Source of the DNA: Zoogloea sp.
Lineage (GTDB): Bacteria > Pseudomonadota > Gammaproteobacteria > Burkholderiales > Rhodocyclaceae
Assembly: GCA_016720685.1 (NCBI GenBank)
Contig: JADKKC010000001.1
Location: 186,001 to 250,000 of the forward strand
Length of the DNA: 64,000 nt
Reading direction: 5' to 3'
Below the pieces are notes generated by a model. The model had not been told where the DNA came from. It ran no database searches and saw only the letters and a list, made by a program, of their open reading frames with translations. A program made the position numbers and the translations under genes. Below, in pieces: positions 25,520-34,727 of the stretch. Position 1 is the stretch's first letter. Each line of letters starts with the position of its first letter.

Positions 25520-26772
25520 ACGTCCAGCCCCTGGCGCCGGGCGGCGTCACGCAGGAGCGCGACGAGGGCGTCTTGAAGTTGCTGCGGATCGCGGCCGGCG
25601 GCGCTGGAGGCATCGCCGAGGGCGACGGTGACGTTGAAATTGTTGTTGACGCGGGGGGTGTCAGGGCCGGCCGGGGCCGGGGTTTGGTCAGGGCTCAGCG
25701 CGGCGTCGGTGAGTTGCCAGGCCTTGTCGAGCACCGGGTCCATGGCCTGCAGCACGCGGGTCAGGGCGGGGTTGCGGGGGAGCTGGCTGGGGGCGGCGGA
25801 GGGGCTCTGGCGCGGGGTTTCGTTGGCGGCTTCGAAGGCGGCCTGGCGGGCTGGATCGCCGTGGGCCGTGCGGGTGGCCGGGGTGGTGAGGTCGGCGTGG
25901 GCGGCAGGGCGCAGGCGCCAGTGACGGGGCGTCGTTGGTGTGGCGGCAGATTGCAGGGGCTGCCGGGCGGCGGCGGAGGCCGGGCCTGGCGGATTTGCGT
26001 CGGGCGCGGGGGCCGACACCGGGTGCGGTGGCACCGGTGCGAGCTTGGGCGTGGTGGGCGTGGTGGGCGTGGGGCGGGTGAGGGGCGTGGCGGCAGGCCC
26101 TGTCTCGTCGCCTGGTAGGTGGGGGGCGGCCTGCGCCGGGGTGGCCAGCACACGGAGTTGCGGCGGGAGGGATGCCGGCGGGGGCTTGCCAGTGGCGACT
26201 CCGGCGGCAGCGATCTCCGGCGGTGGGCTGTTCGGTGTGCCGGAGTTGGCTCCGGCTGCTGCCGCAGAGCGTGTGGCGTGGCGGGCGAAAAATGCGGGCC
26301 GGCTGGCTGGCGCTGGGGCGGGTCGGGTGGCGCTGGCGTCGGCGTCGCTGGCGGCGGTGTTGTCGTGACGGGAAGGCGTAAGCCGGTTTTCTGTGACGAC
26401 GCGCATGAAGCGGGGCGCGGGGGGCGCGCCGGGGGCACGGGCGGGCGCGGCTGTGCCGGTTTGCGGCGTGCTTGCCGATGCCATGTCCGGCCAGGTTTCG
26501 GGTGCGTCCGGATGCACGGCCGGGGGCGTGACGAGCGCGGTGTCGCCCTCGCGGGCGGCGATCCGGTCGAAGGCGCGGCGGGTGCCCGGGGCGGCAAAGT
26601 AGGGCGGGGCCGGGGCGGGCGCAGGGGCGGTGTCGTCGGCGGCTTCGTCGCTTGCCACGGTTTCCAGGTTCAGGTGGCGGCGGGCGTCTTCCAGGCTGCG
26701 GGCGAGCGGCTGGAGGATGCGGGCGACAAGAAGGGCGGAGTTGCCGGGGGCCGCGGTGCCGATGGGGGGCAT
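25516..26772 (-). CDS. Pro/Ala-rich protein in the tape-measure position
   Basis: The product is 418 residues starting MPPIGTAAPGNSALLVARIL. Residues 1-35 are helical, the long middle is low-complexity Pro, Ala and Thr, and the last 100 or so residues are ordered, ending with 'VNNNFNVTVALGDASSAAG' and a helix 'LQDALVALLRDAARRQGLDV'. It lies between the chaperone-slot and hub genes, where contractile phages keep the tape-measure gene, but it lacks the expected long helices. The ATG overlaps the preceding stop by four bases, which fixes the start; a longer frame lies inside the upstream gene. Compositional bias makes homology unclear. Confidence 0.55.
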   Translation of the reverse strand: MPPIGTAAPGNSALLVARILQPLARSLEDARRHLNLETVASDEAADDTAPAPAPAPPYFAAPGTRRAFDRIAAREGDTALVTPPAVHPDAPETWPDMASASTPQTGTAAPARAPGAPPAPRFMRVVTENRLTPSRHDNTAASDADASATRPAPAPASRPAFFARHATRSAAAAGANSGTPNSPPPEIAAAGVATGKPPPASLPPQLRVLATPAQAAPHLPGDETGPAATPLTRPTPTTPTTPKLAPVPPHPVSAPAPDANPPGPASAAARQPLQSAATPTTPRHWRLRPAAHADLTTPATRTAHGDPARQAAFEAANETPRQSPSAAPSQLPRNPALTRVLQAMDPVLDKAWQLTDAALSPDQTPAPAGPDTPRVNNNFNVTVALGDASSAAGRDPQQLQDALVALLRDAARRQGLDV

Positions 26773-27614
26773 CAGGCACGCTCCTGGGGGTCGTCGTCGA
26801 TGCGGATCAGGGTGGCGTCCGGGTGCTCGGCCAGGCTGCGGCGGCCGGCGGGGCGTGGGGCGGCGGCGGGCTGGACGAGATCGAGCATGCGCAGCAGGCG
26901 GTCCACTTCGATGGCCGGGGTGGCCCAGACGCGGGCGGGCGTCCAGCCGAGGGCCTGGCACAGGCGCAGGGTGCGGGCGGCGCATTCGCGGGCGGCGGGG
27001 CCACCCTGGAGCAGGGCCTCGTCTTCGTCGTCGCAGAGGTTGAGGGCGACGGTGGCGTTGAGCAGCACGGCGGTGGCGCGGGCGTCGAGATCGTCAAGGC
27101 CGGTGGAGGAGTCAAGGGCTTGCAGGCTGGCGCGGACCATGCCGTCGAGGTAGGTGACGGGGTCGAACCAGCTTGCGTCGCCATCAGCGGCGAGGCTGGC
27201 GTTGAGCGCACTCAGGCGTTGGCGTTCGCTCCATGGGCGCAGGCGGGCGCGGGCCTCGCCGCCGCTGTCGTCGCTGGGGCCGAGGGTGAGCCATTCGCCT
27301 TCGGCCGGCGCCGGGGGCAGCGGGTCGTCACCGCCGGCGGCCCACCACAGGGCGAGAGGTGCCAGCAGGCGGCGGGTGTCGTCGGCAAGGCTGGGCGCAT
27401 CCAGCACGGCATCGCACAATTGCCGGCTGTCGAGCTGCAGATCGTTGGCTCCGGAGGCGGCGGTGCACGCGCGGAGGGTGTTCAGGTGGCGGCGGTAAGT
27501 CCAGGGGGGCAGGGTGAGCGAGAGGCTGCCGGCGACGATGCCCAAGGGCCGGTGAAAGCCGCTGAACGCCAGCAGGCAGGGCGTGCCGGAGAGGTCGAAC
27601 TCCAGCCGGCCCAT
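26772..27614 (-). CDS. Protein of unknown function in the tail-chaperone slot
   Basis: The product is 280 residues, starting MGRLEFDLSGTPCLLAFSGF, with a 'PWTYRRHLNTLRAC' segment and an acidic central region. No recognised domain is present. It starts 3 bases after the tube stop, with GAGGA before the ATG, and couples to the Pro/Ala-rich gene. In contractile tails this position normally encodes the assembly chaperone that loads the tape measure. That role is inferred from order, because no sequence resemblance to gpE or Afp-type chaperones is seen. Confidence 0.5.
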   Translation of the reverse strand: MGRLEFDLSGTPCLLAFSGFHRPLGIVAGSLSLTLPPWTYRRHLNTLRACTAASGANDLQLDSRQLCDAVLDAPSLADDTRRLLAPLALWWAAGGDDPLPPAPAEGEWLTLGPSDDSGGEARARLRPWSERQRLSALNASLAADGDASWFDPVTYLDGMVRASLQALDSSTGLDDLDARATAVLLNATVALNLCDDEDEALLQGGPAARECAARTLRLCQALGWTPARVWATPAIEVDRLLRMLDLVQPAAAPRPAGRRSLAEHPDATLIRIDDDPQERA

Positions 27615-27617
27615 GGC

Positions 27618-28010
27618 TCATTCCTCGCGAACGCGGGTGGCGCTGAAGGTGTAGGTGGTGACCACGGTGCCGCCGGCGCCAAGCCCGAAGGCCTTGTCTT
27701 CGATGTAGCAATCGTCGAAGGAGAGGGTACGCTTTGGGGAGTCGGCGGCGTCGTCTTTCTTGAGGTTGGCGACGAGCTGGAACTTGGCCTGTTTGTCGAG
27801 GTGGCCGTCGAGCTTGAAGCTGGCGGAGCGCACGGCGAGTTCGCCTTGCACGGTGCGCAGCCCGAAGCTGACGGCGACCCGCTCGTCGCTGCCCACGGCG
27901 CGAATGTCCTCGCGCTCGGTGACAACCCGGAAGGCCAGCGACTGGAGTCCTTCGATGGCTTCCCCATCGACCAGCACGCTGGAGCGGTTGGCTGAAAAAA
28001 CGGTCGGCAT
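27618..28010 (-). CDS. Tail tube protein
   Basis: The product is 130 residues, beta-rich, with 'ANRSSVLVDGEAIEGLQSLAF' at the N-terminus, 'VQGELAVRSASFKLDGHLDKQAKFQL' in the middle and 'TVVTTYTFSATRV' at the C-terminus. The strand pattern and size agree with Hcp-like / gpFII tube subunits, and it follows the sheath gene by 51 bases as expected. I did not see a specific family motif, so the call leans on order and fold impression. It would stack into the inner tube. Confidence 0.7.
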   Translation of the reverse strand: MPTVFSANRSSVLVDGEAIEGLQSLAFRVVTEREDIRAVGSDERVAVSFGLRTVQGELAVRSASFKLDGHLDKQAKFQLVANLKKDDAADSPKRTLSFDDCYIEDKAFGLGAGGTVVTTYTFSATRVREE

Positions 28011-28061
28011 GGCGGGCTTCTCCGTTGAGGCTTGGGTTGGCGAATCCGGTTACGGCCCGGC

Positions 28062-29489
28062 TTAAACCTGGACGAGGACGGTGGCGTAGATGTAGTCGAT
28101 GGCGCGTACCGGGCGCACCGCCAGGTCGACCCGCACGATGCCCTGGGCGAAATCCTGCTGGCTGGAATACACGTTCACCTTGAAGGCCGGGTCGGTGCCG
28201 TCGGTGGAGGGCACGATGGCGCCTTCCTTCTGCATCTGCACCAGAAACTCGACCAGTTTTTGCTTGAGTGCGCCGCGGCCTTCCTCGTTGTTGAGGCGGC
28301 CGATGAAGAGTTCGCCGATGGTCTTGACGCCGCGCACGGCGTGGTCGGCCACCCGGCGCACGCTTATTTGGTCGTTGTCGGTGGTGAGGCCGCGCAGGAC
28401 GATGACGCCGCGGCCGCGCTGGGCGACGACGGGGACGACGTTCTTGCGCAGAAGCTCTTGCTGGGATTCGACGCCGAGGGCCGGGGAGGGCTCGCCAAGG
28501 CCCGACAGGCGCTTGAAGGTGGGCGACTGGAAGTAATCGAGGCTGCCGGTCATGCCGGCCACCGCGCCCACCACGCCGGCCGGGGCGACCAGCACGAAGC
28601 GGTCGGAGACGAGCGAGGCGATGAGCTTGTCGGCCGCGGTGGCGATGGCCTTGGGCGTGGAGCCGGGCACCTGGCCAAAGCCGATGCGGCCCTGGCTGAG
28701 GGCGCTGAGGCGGTTGCAGTGGCTGATCACGTCGGCGTAGATGCCGCCGACCCGGGTGATGTCAGTGGTGTCCTGGACCGAGACCAGCACCATGTCCACG
28801 TCGGCTTCGTTTTCGAGCAGGGCCAGGGCCTGGCGGTAGGCGCCGGCGTCGGCATCGGTGGCGCCGGCAAGCGCATAGGCTGCGCCGGCGGCGGTGGTGT
28901 CGGGGCTGTCCTTGGGAATCTTGAGCTTGTCGCGCGCTTCGTCGATGCGCACGAGCTGGGACTGGACGGCGAGCACGTCACGGGCGTTGCGGATCGTGTC
29001 GGCGGCGTCGGTGGAGAGGTTGCGGTGCACTTCCTTGTAGTCGCTGCCGGCGTAGCGCACGGTGAGGTCGAAAACGCTGCGGGTTTCGTCTTCGCCGCTG
29101 TCGAGCTTCTTGCCGGTGGCAACCTGGCGCGAAGCGATGCTGACCAGGATGGCGTTGCCCCACGGGCCGGGGGCCTTGGCGACCAGGGTGAAGGCGCTGC
29201 CGGTGCCGCTGGCGGGCGGCAGCTTGACGCTGGCGAAGCTGTCGCAGGCGACCGGGCAAACCACCAGTTCGAACACGCCGTTGCCGAGGGCCTGGGCGGC
29301 TTCCGGCAGGCTGAAGGCGCTGGCGCCCCCGAAGCCGTCGATGAAGCTGCGCCAGCTGGCCGCCCGGCCGAGGCCGTCGGCGCTGTTTTCGACGATGCCC
29401 ACCAAACCGAGCACGCCGGAGGGGGCGAGCTGGGGGGCGAGGACTTCCTTGACGACCTTGACTTCGACGCCCGGGATGATCAGTGCCAT
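28062..29489 (-). CDS. Contractile tail sheath protein
   Basis: The product is 475 residues, similar to phage sheath proteins. The N-terminus 'IIPGVEVKVVKEVLAPQLAPSGVLGLVGIVE' is the classic sheath opening. A central 'FKRLSGLGEPSPALGVESQQ' and the C-terminal domain 'GRGVIVLRGLTT', 'ISVRRVADHAVRGVKTIGELFIGRLNNE', 'FAQGIVRVDLAVRPVRAIDYIYATVLVQV' match the conserved inner sheath layer. There is one sheath gene, whereas Afp/PVC clusters often have two or three. GGGAGG lies six bases before the ATG. It is the first gene of the tail cassette, with a candidate promoter 120 bases upstream. Confidence 0.93.
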   Translation of the reverse strand: MALIIPGVEVKVVKEVLAPQLAPSGVLGLVGIVENSADGLGRAASWRSFIDGFGGASAFSLPEAAQALGNGVFELVVCPVACDSFASVKLPPASGTGSAFTLVAKAPGPWGNAILVSIASRQVATGKKLDSGEDETRSVFDLTVRYAGSDYKEVHRNLSTDAADTIRNARDVLAVQSQLVRIDEARDKLKIPKDSPDTTAAGAAYALAGATDADAGAYRQALALLENEADVDMVLVSVQDTTDITRVGGIYADVISHCNRLSALSQGRIGFGQVPGSTPKAIATAADKLIASLVSDRFVLVAPAGVVGAVAGMTGSLDYFQSPTFKRLSGLGEPSPALGVESQQELLRKNVVPVVAQRGRGVIVLRGLTTDNDQISVRRVADHAVRGVKTIGELFIGRLNNEEGRGALKQKLVEFLVQMQKEGAIVPSTDGTDPAFKVNVYSSQQDFAQGIVRVDLAVRPVRAIDYIYATVLVQV

Positions 29490-29609
29490 GGGAAGCCTCC
29501 CGATCTGTGTGTTGAGTGACGGCGATGAATGTGCTGACGATGCTGCGGCGCAAGCGGATTTGGTATGACAGGAGCCTGTCTTGTGCCGTGGAATCAGGCT
29601 TGCTTACTC

Positions 29610-29637
29610 AGACTAGATCGCGGCTTGCCGTTGTCAA
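29610..29637 (-). promoter_or_regulatory. Candidate sigma-70 promoter for the tail cassette
   Basis: On the minus strand a perfect TTGACA and a TAGTCT box are separated by 16 bases. The -35 box overlaps the last codons of the STAND gene and the -10 box lies about 120 bases before the sheath start. It would let the tail genes be expressed separately from the upstream TIR/STAND module. Confidence 0.45.
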
Positions 29638-32600
29638 GGACGGTTTGGTGCGGGGCAGCCGTCGGTGGGCGTGCCCGCGTCGGCGGCGGGCGGGTTGTTG
29701 CCGACGAGGGCGCAGGCCAGCGCGGCCCAGTCGGCGGGGCGGGTGCGCGCGATCATGATGCCGCGATCCCAGCCGGCCGAGGCGATGCGGCTGCCGTCCG
29801 GGGCCCACGCGAGGGCCAGCACCGGCCCGGCGTGGCGCAGCAGCGGGTCGCGCAGGGGCTGGCGGGTGGCCATGTCCCACAGGCGCAGGTGGCCGTCCTT
29901 GTCGGCGCTGGCGAGGGTCTGGCCGTCGGGCGAGAGGGCGAGTTCGAGGAGGGCGCTGGTGTCCTTGCCGAGGGCCTGGGGCTCGGCGCTGCCGGGTTGC
30001 CACAGCAGCAGGCCGGCGCGCTGGCTGGCGATGGCCAGGTGCTGGCTGTCGGCCGTCCAGGCGATGCGGTAGAGCGCGCCGGCCTGGGGCAGGCTGATCT
30101 GGCCGGCCGCTTGCAGGTCGCTGCCCTGCCACAGGCGCAGGCGGCCGTCGAAGCCGGCGCTGGCGAGCAGCCTGCCGTCGCGGGTCCAGGCCAGGTCGGC
30201 AACCGGGCCGCCGTGTTCCGGCATGGTGGCGAGCGGGGTGCCGTCGGGCAGGGACCACAGGCGGATGCGGCCGTCGCGGCCGGCGGCGGCGAGCTGGCGG
30301 CCGTCGGGGCGGATGGCGACACGGCGCAGCGGCGGGCCGGCGTCGAGGAGGCGGGCGGGCGCAGCCGCCGGCGGGTTCAGGTTCCAGAGCAGGAGGCGGC
30401 CGTCCTGGCCGGCGCTGGCCAGCTGCTGGCCGTCCGGGGTAAAGGCGAGGCTGGCGGTGATGGCGGTGTGGCCGCTCAGCGGCGGGCCGAGGGCTGCGCC
30501 GCTGGTGGCGTCGCGGAGGCGCAGGCTGGCATCTTTTTCGACCGTAGCGAGGCGGCGCCCGTCGGGGCTCCAGGCCACGGCCCAGACGGCGTCGACCACG
30601 CCGGGCAGGGTGTGGATGAAGGGGCCGCGTTGGGGCTGGGCGTGGCGGATCAGCACGTCGTCGCTGCCACCGCTGACCAGGCTGCGGCCATCCGGCGCGA
30701 AGGCCACGGCGCTGATGTCGCCGCTGTGGCCGTCGGCGCGGCGGGGGGCGATGTCGCCGGGCGGCAGGTTCCACAGCAGCAACTCGTGCTTGTCGCCGGC
30801 CGAGGCGAGGTGGCGGCCGTCGGGGCTGAAGGCGACGGCGCGCACGGCGTCGCTGTGGCCGGAGAGCGGCTCGCCGACGGGGCTGAGCCTGGCGCTGTTC
30901 CAGAGCTGCACGTGGCGGTCGGCGCTGGCGGTGGCGATGAGGGCGCCGTCGGGCGAGAAGGCGACGGCGTGGAGCACGGCCGGGTGGCTGGTGTGCTGGC
31001 GTGCTGCGCCGTCGGTGCTGCTCCACAGGATCAGGGCGCCGTCGTAGCCCACCGAGGCGAGGGTGCTGCCGTCGGGGCTGAAGGCGATCTGGGTGATGGT
31101 GTCCTGGTGGCCGACGAGCGGCGGGACGCGCAGGGCGCCGCTGTCGGCATCGCGCAGCAGCACGCGCTGGTCGGCGCCGGCGCTGGCCAGCAGGCGGCCG
31201 TCGGGCGAGAAGGCGACGCTGAGTACCGCGCCCTGGTGTTCGTCGAGGGGCCTGCCGATGGGCTGGCGGGTGGTCACGTTCCACAGCCGTACGCTGCCGT
31301 CGGCGCTGGCCGAGGCGAGGTGATGCCCGTCCGGCGCGAAGGCGAGGCCGAGCACGCGATCGGTGTGGCCGCGCAGCGTGGCGGCCAGGCTGCCGTCCGG
31401 CTGCCACAGCTTGATGCTGCCGTCCTTGCCGCCGCTGGCCGTGAGGGTGCCGTCGGGGCTGCTGGCCAGGGCGAGCACGCCTTGCTGGCCGGTCTGCGTC
31501 CAGGTTTGCGGGGCGCGCACGAGGGCGGCAAGCAGGCTGTCGTGGGCTTCGAAGCTGGGCGCGTGGGCAAAGCCGGCGGCGGCCAGTTGCAGGGCCCGGT
31601 TGAGCTTGGCACCGCTCAGCTCGGCGGACGACTGGGCGGCGAGCTGGCGCGAGATGGCTACTTCGGCGGCGTGTTCGGCGCGCTTCCAGAGCACGCTGGT
31701 GACGCCCGCGAAAAGGGTGGTGGCGACGATCGCGATGATCGTGAGGCGCAGGGTGCGGCGGTTGCGGTTGCGGTCGGATTGTGCCCGGCGCTCGGCTTCC
31801 AGGCGGGCCTCTTCGGCGGCCTGTGCGGCATCGCGGGCCTGGCGGCTGGCGTCGAGAAAACTTTGCGCGGGGGCCGCTTCGCGGCCGTACTGGCGGGCCC
31901 AGGCGGCGGTGGGCTGGCTGCGTTCGCGCCAGTCGAGGGCGAACTGGAGTTCCGGGTCGCGCCACAGGCTGGCCTGGCCGGCGGCGTGGAGTTCGGCGGC
32001 GTCGGCCAGGCGGCGCAGCATGCGGGCGGCGTCGGCTTCGCGCTCGCCCCATTCGCAGAGGCGGTCCCAGATGCGCATGAGGCTTTCGTGGGAGAGGTCG
32101 ACGATGGTGTCGGCGCACAGTGCGTCGCCGGCCGGGGGCATCAGGAAGGCGGCTCCCGGCGCGCGGAAGGGGGCGAGGGTGGCGGCGAGTTCGTCGTCGC
32201 TGCTGGCGGTGATGGCGGCCAGGTCGGCGAAGCGGGTGGGGCGGCGGATGCCGCGGCTGTCGGTGCTTTTGTCGGTGAGGGCGCGAAAGGCGGCGGCGCA
32301 GCGCTTCTGGCCGGTTTCGGGGAACGTGCTGAAGATTTCTTCGGCGTGCTGGTTGAGGGCGTGGGTGAGGGTGCCGATGGCGTCGTAGTGGCGGGCCTCG
32401 ATGGGGCTCGGCTCGCCGCTGGCCTGCCAGTGGGCCCAGCAGCGGGCCAGGGCGTGCTGGAGCAGCGAGAGCTGGTCGGGGTCGTCGCCCACGTCGTTGA
32501 CGAGGCGGGTGAGCAGGGTGGGGGCGATGTCGGCGCCGCACACCCGCGCCGGGCCCTGGATGGCGGCGCGGCGTTCGTCGCGGCTCATGCGCGGCACGAG

Positions 32601-33245
32601 GTACTGGCCGCCGTTGATGGCTTCGGGCAGGCCGGCAAAGCGGGCGCAGTCGCCGAGAAAATCGGAGCGCATGGTGAGGACGATGTAGATCGGGACGTCC
32701 TGGGCGCGGGCTTCGAGCAGCAGGTTGACGAAGGCGGTGGCGGGGTCGCCGTCCTCGGCCTGGTCGGCGAGAGTGCGGTAGCGGAAGAGCTCTTCGAACT
32801 GGTCGACGATGAGCAGCAGGCAGGTGCCGGCGGGCAGTGCGGCCTGGTGCCAGGCTTCGACCAGGCCGCGGCGGCTCATGGCGAGGGTGGCTTCGAGGAG
32901 TTCGGCCTGGCTGAAGGGGCCGCTGGAGGCGGCGCTGCCGAGGGCTTCGGGCGCGGCCAGTGCGGCGGCGAGGGCGCGCAGCGGGTTGCCGCCGGGCCGG
33001 CAGCTGGCCATGCGCCAGGCGCTGCCGGCCCGGGTGAGCAGGCCCCGGTACAGGGCCGGGCGCAGGCCGTAATTGACGAGGGAGGATTTGCCGCAGCCGG
33101 AGCTGCCGATGACGGCCAGGAAGCGGCCACGGGCGAGGGTGTCCACCATTGCGTCCACCTGGGCTTCGCGGCCGAAGAAGAGAAACTCTTCGTCTTCGCG
33201 GAAGGGGCGGATGCCGGGGTAGGGCGCGCCGGGCTTTGGGTTCAT
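29634..33245 (-). CDS. STAND-type NTPase with membrane segment and C-terminal WD40 propeller(s)
   Basis: The product is 1203 residues. The N-terminal NTPase has 'PYPGIRPFREDEEFLFFGRE', Walker A GSSGCGKS at 47-54 and Walker B 'LLLIVDQFEELF' near 143-154, the hallmark of the nSTAND1 family. A charged helical region is followed by a TM-like segment at about 494-518, then repeated 'FSPDGRLLASAGADQRV.LW' units from about 582 to 1168, roughly fourteen WD40 blades. STAND proteins oligomerise after sensing a ligand. The ATG at 33245 overlaps the TIR gene stop (ATGA); an upstream extension lies inside that gene. It is the last gene of the four-gene module and directly precedes the sheath gene. Confidence 0.88.
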   Translation of the reverse strand: MNPKPGAPYPGIRPFREDEEFLFFGREAQVDAMVDTLARGRFLAVIGSSGCGKSSLVNYGLRPALYRGLLTRAGSAWRMASCRPGGNPLRALAAALAAPEALGSAASSGPFSQAELLEATLAMSRRGLVEAWHQAALPAGTCLLLIVDQFEELFRYRTLADQAEDGDPATAFVNLLLEARAQDVPIYIVLTMRSDFLGDCARFAGLPEAINGGQYLVPRMSRDERRAAIQGPARVCGADIAPTLLTRLVNDVGDDPDQLSLLQHALARCWAHWQASGEPSPIEARHYDAIGTLTHALNQHAEEIFSTFPETGQKRCAAAFRALTDKSTDSRGIRRPTRFADLAAITASSDDELAATLAPFRAPGAAFLMPPAGDALCADTIVDLSHESLMRIWDRLCEWGEREADAARMLRRLADAAELHAAGQASLWRDPELQFALDWRERSQPTAAWARQYGREAAPAQSFLDASRQARDAAQAAEEARLEAERRAQSDRNRNRRTLRLTIIAIVATTLFAGVTSVLWKRAEHAAEVAISRQLAAQSSAELSGAKLNRALQLAAAGFAHAPSFEAHDSLLAALVRAPQTWTQTGQQGVLALASSPDGTLTASGGKDGSIKLWQPDGSLAATLRGHTDRVLGLAFAPDGHHLASASADGSVRLWNVTTRQPIGRPLDEHQGAVLSVAFSPDGRLLASAGADQRVLLRDADSGALRVPPLVGHQDTITQIAFSPDGSTLASVGYDGALILWSSTDGAARQHTSHPAVLHAVAFSPDGALIATASADRHVQLWNSARLSPVGEPLSGHSDAVRAVAFSPDGRHLASAGDKHELLLWNLPPGDIAPRRADGHSGDISAVAFAPDGRSLVSGGSDDVLIRHAQPQRGPFIHTLPGVVDAVWAVAWSPDGRRLATVEKDASLRLRDATSGAALGPPLSGHTAITASLAFTPDGQQLASAGQDGRLLLWNLNPPAAAPARLLDAGPPLRRVAIRPDGRQLAAAGRDGRIRLWSLPDGTPLATMPEHGGPVADLAWTRDGRLLASAGFDGRLRLWQGSDLQAAGQISLPQAGALYRIAWTADSQHLAIASQRAGLLLWQPGSAEPQALGKDTSALLELALSPDGQTLASADKDGHLRLWDMATRQPLRDPLLRHAGPVLALAWAPDGSRIASAGWDRGIMIARTRPADWAALACALVGNNPPAADAGTPTDGCPAPNRP

Positions 33246-34727
33246 GAGCTGACCCCTTCGGCGAGGGCTGTGAACAGGGGGGCGAGGGTGGCCTCGTCGA
33301 GGCCGCCCAGGGCGTCGATCACGTCGGGTTCGGAGAGGGCCTGGAGGACTTCCTTGTCGTCGCTGGCGGGGGGCGCGAGCAGCGTGAGGCTGGCGCGCAG
33401 GGGGCGCTGGCGCGGGCTGCCGCGGAGCTTGAGCAGATCGTTTTGCTGGTGGTATTTCCAGGCTTCGTCGCCGGCGCCGTAGTAGAGCAGGATGGCGTCG
33501 CAATCCTGCGCGAGCTGGAGGTTGGCCGCGCGAACCTGGGCGGCGTCACCGACGAACACGGGCAGGCTGACTGCCAGCCCGTGGCTGCGCAGCAGCTTGA
33601 TGAGGGGCACGGCGGCCTTTGCGGTCGGCGGCGTCGCAGAGCAGGTGCACCTGCTGCGCGCTGCCGGCTGCGGGCGGCGGGGCCTCGACCGGGGGCGGCT
33701 TGAGGGCGGCATGGATGGCGGCCTTGGCGGTTTCGATTTCGCCGGTGACGAGGTCGGCGCCAAACTGCAGCGCGGCGTCGTTTTGCAGTGCGTCGATGAA
33801 GGCTTGCTGGGCGGGCTGGGGCGAGGCGAGGCCGGCGGGCAGCCAGATGACCCGGCGCAGGCCGGCGCTGCGGCTCTTGGCGGCGGCGCGTTCGTTCTGC
33901 AGCACGACCACCGATTGCTGGCGGTCGCCGTCGGGCACGCGGCCGACGCCGCTGCCGATGAGGTGGATGGAGAGCACACAGCGGGCCAGCAGGGCATCGA
34001 CGGCGGCGAGGTGTTCGTCCTCGTCGTCGGGCAGGCGCTGGTCGGGGAGCACGGTGTAGCCGCAGCAGGCGAGTTCGGCTTCGATGCGCTCGCGGGCGTC
34101 GCGGCGGTCGCGGCTGCATTCGGCCAGGAATACGGCAGGTTTGGCGGGTGCGGCGGCGTCGTTGGCGGCGGGGTGGCTGCGCTGCAGCTCGTCGAGCTGG
34201 GCGGCGAGATCCCAGGCGAGCTTGTTGGCCTTGCGTAAAAAGGCCTGGCGGGGCTTGTCGCCGTAGGCCGGGTCGAGTTCGCGGGGGGTGTGGTCTTCGT
34301 CGAATTCGTAGAACTCGTAGCCGAGCTGCTGGCCGACCACCGGCGGCAGGCTTTGCCCGGCGTCGATGGGCAGCTTGAGCACCTTGATGACGCGGGCCTT
34401 GTTGTCCACCACCAGGCTTTGGCCGGCTTCGGCCTGCTGGCAGAAGCTGCGGATTTCCTTGGTGCACCATTCCGACTTGAGATAGCGCGGGGTGAGGATG
34501 GAGACGAAGATCGCGGTGCCGGCGAGCTGCTTGAGGATTTCGTCGGAGAAGGTGTCGTTGCCGCGCAGCTTGTCGTCGCGCCAGATGTCGGCGGGCGCGC
34601 CGAGGCGCTGGCTGAGCAGGGTTTGCAGGGTGCTGTGGAACAGGCTTACCCAGCCCGCCTGGTCGGCCGTGAGGGGCTGGTTGTCCAGGTGGGCGTAGCT
34701 GATGAAGATTTGCCGGTCGAATTTCAT
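33242..34727 (-). CDS. TIR-domain protein (TIR, DUF4062-like, second TIR-like domain) with a frameshift
   Basis: Read through one shift the product is about 494 residues. The N-terminal TIR domain (residues 5-140) begins 'DRQIFISYAHLDN' and has 'SEWCTKE' with Glu91 where TIR NADases keep their catalytic glutamate. The middle (about 215-335) has 'AVFLAECSRDRRDARERIEAEL', of DUF4062 type. The C-terminal part resembles a second TIR-like fold: 'VHLLCDAADRK', 'CDAILLYYGAGDEAWKY'. An extra A (minus strand) in the run at 33618-33620 breaks the frame; without it 'DRKAAVPLIKLL' continues. The ATG at 34727 overlaps the formyltransferase stop, and the stop overlaps the STAND start. The NADase activity is inferred. 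Confidence 0.8.

Noticed and set aside
11233..29489. Ordinary prophage
   Set aside because: No integrase, repressor, capsid, terminase, lysis or attachment repeats were seen near or within the cassette, and both flanks are chromosomal genes.
11233..29489. Type VI secretion system
   Set aside because: gp25 and hub-like genes are shared with T6SS, but there is no membrane complex, no ClpV-like ATPase and only one single-chain sheath.
29565..33482. Very long plus-strand open frame (about 1300 codons) opposite the STAND-WD40 gene
   Set aside because: The minus strand encodes clear Walker motifs and WD40 repeats; the plus-strand frame is Gly/Ala-rich with no motif and arises from GC-rich codon bias.
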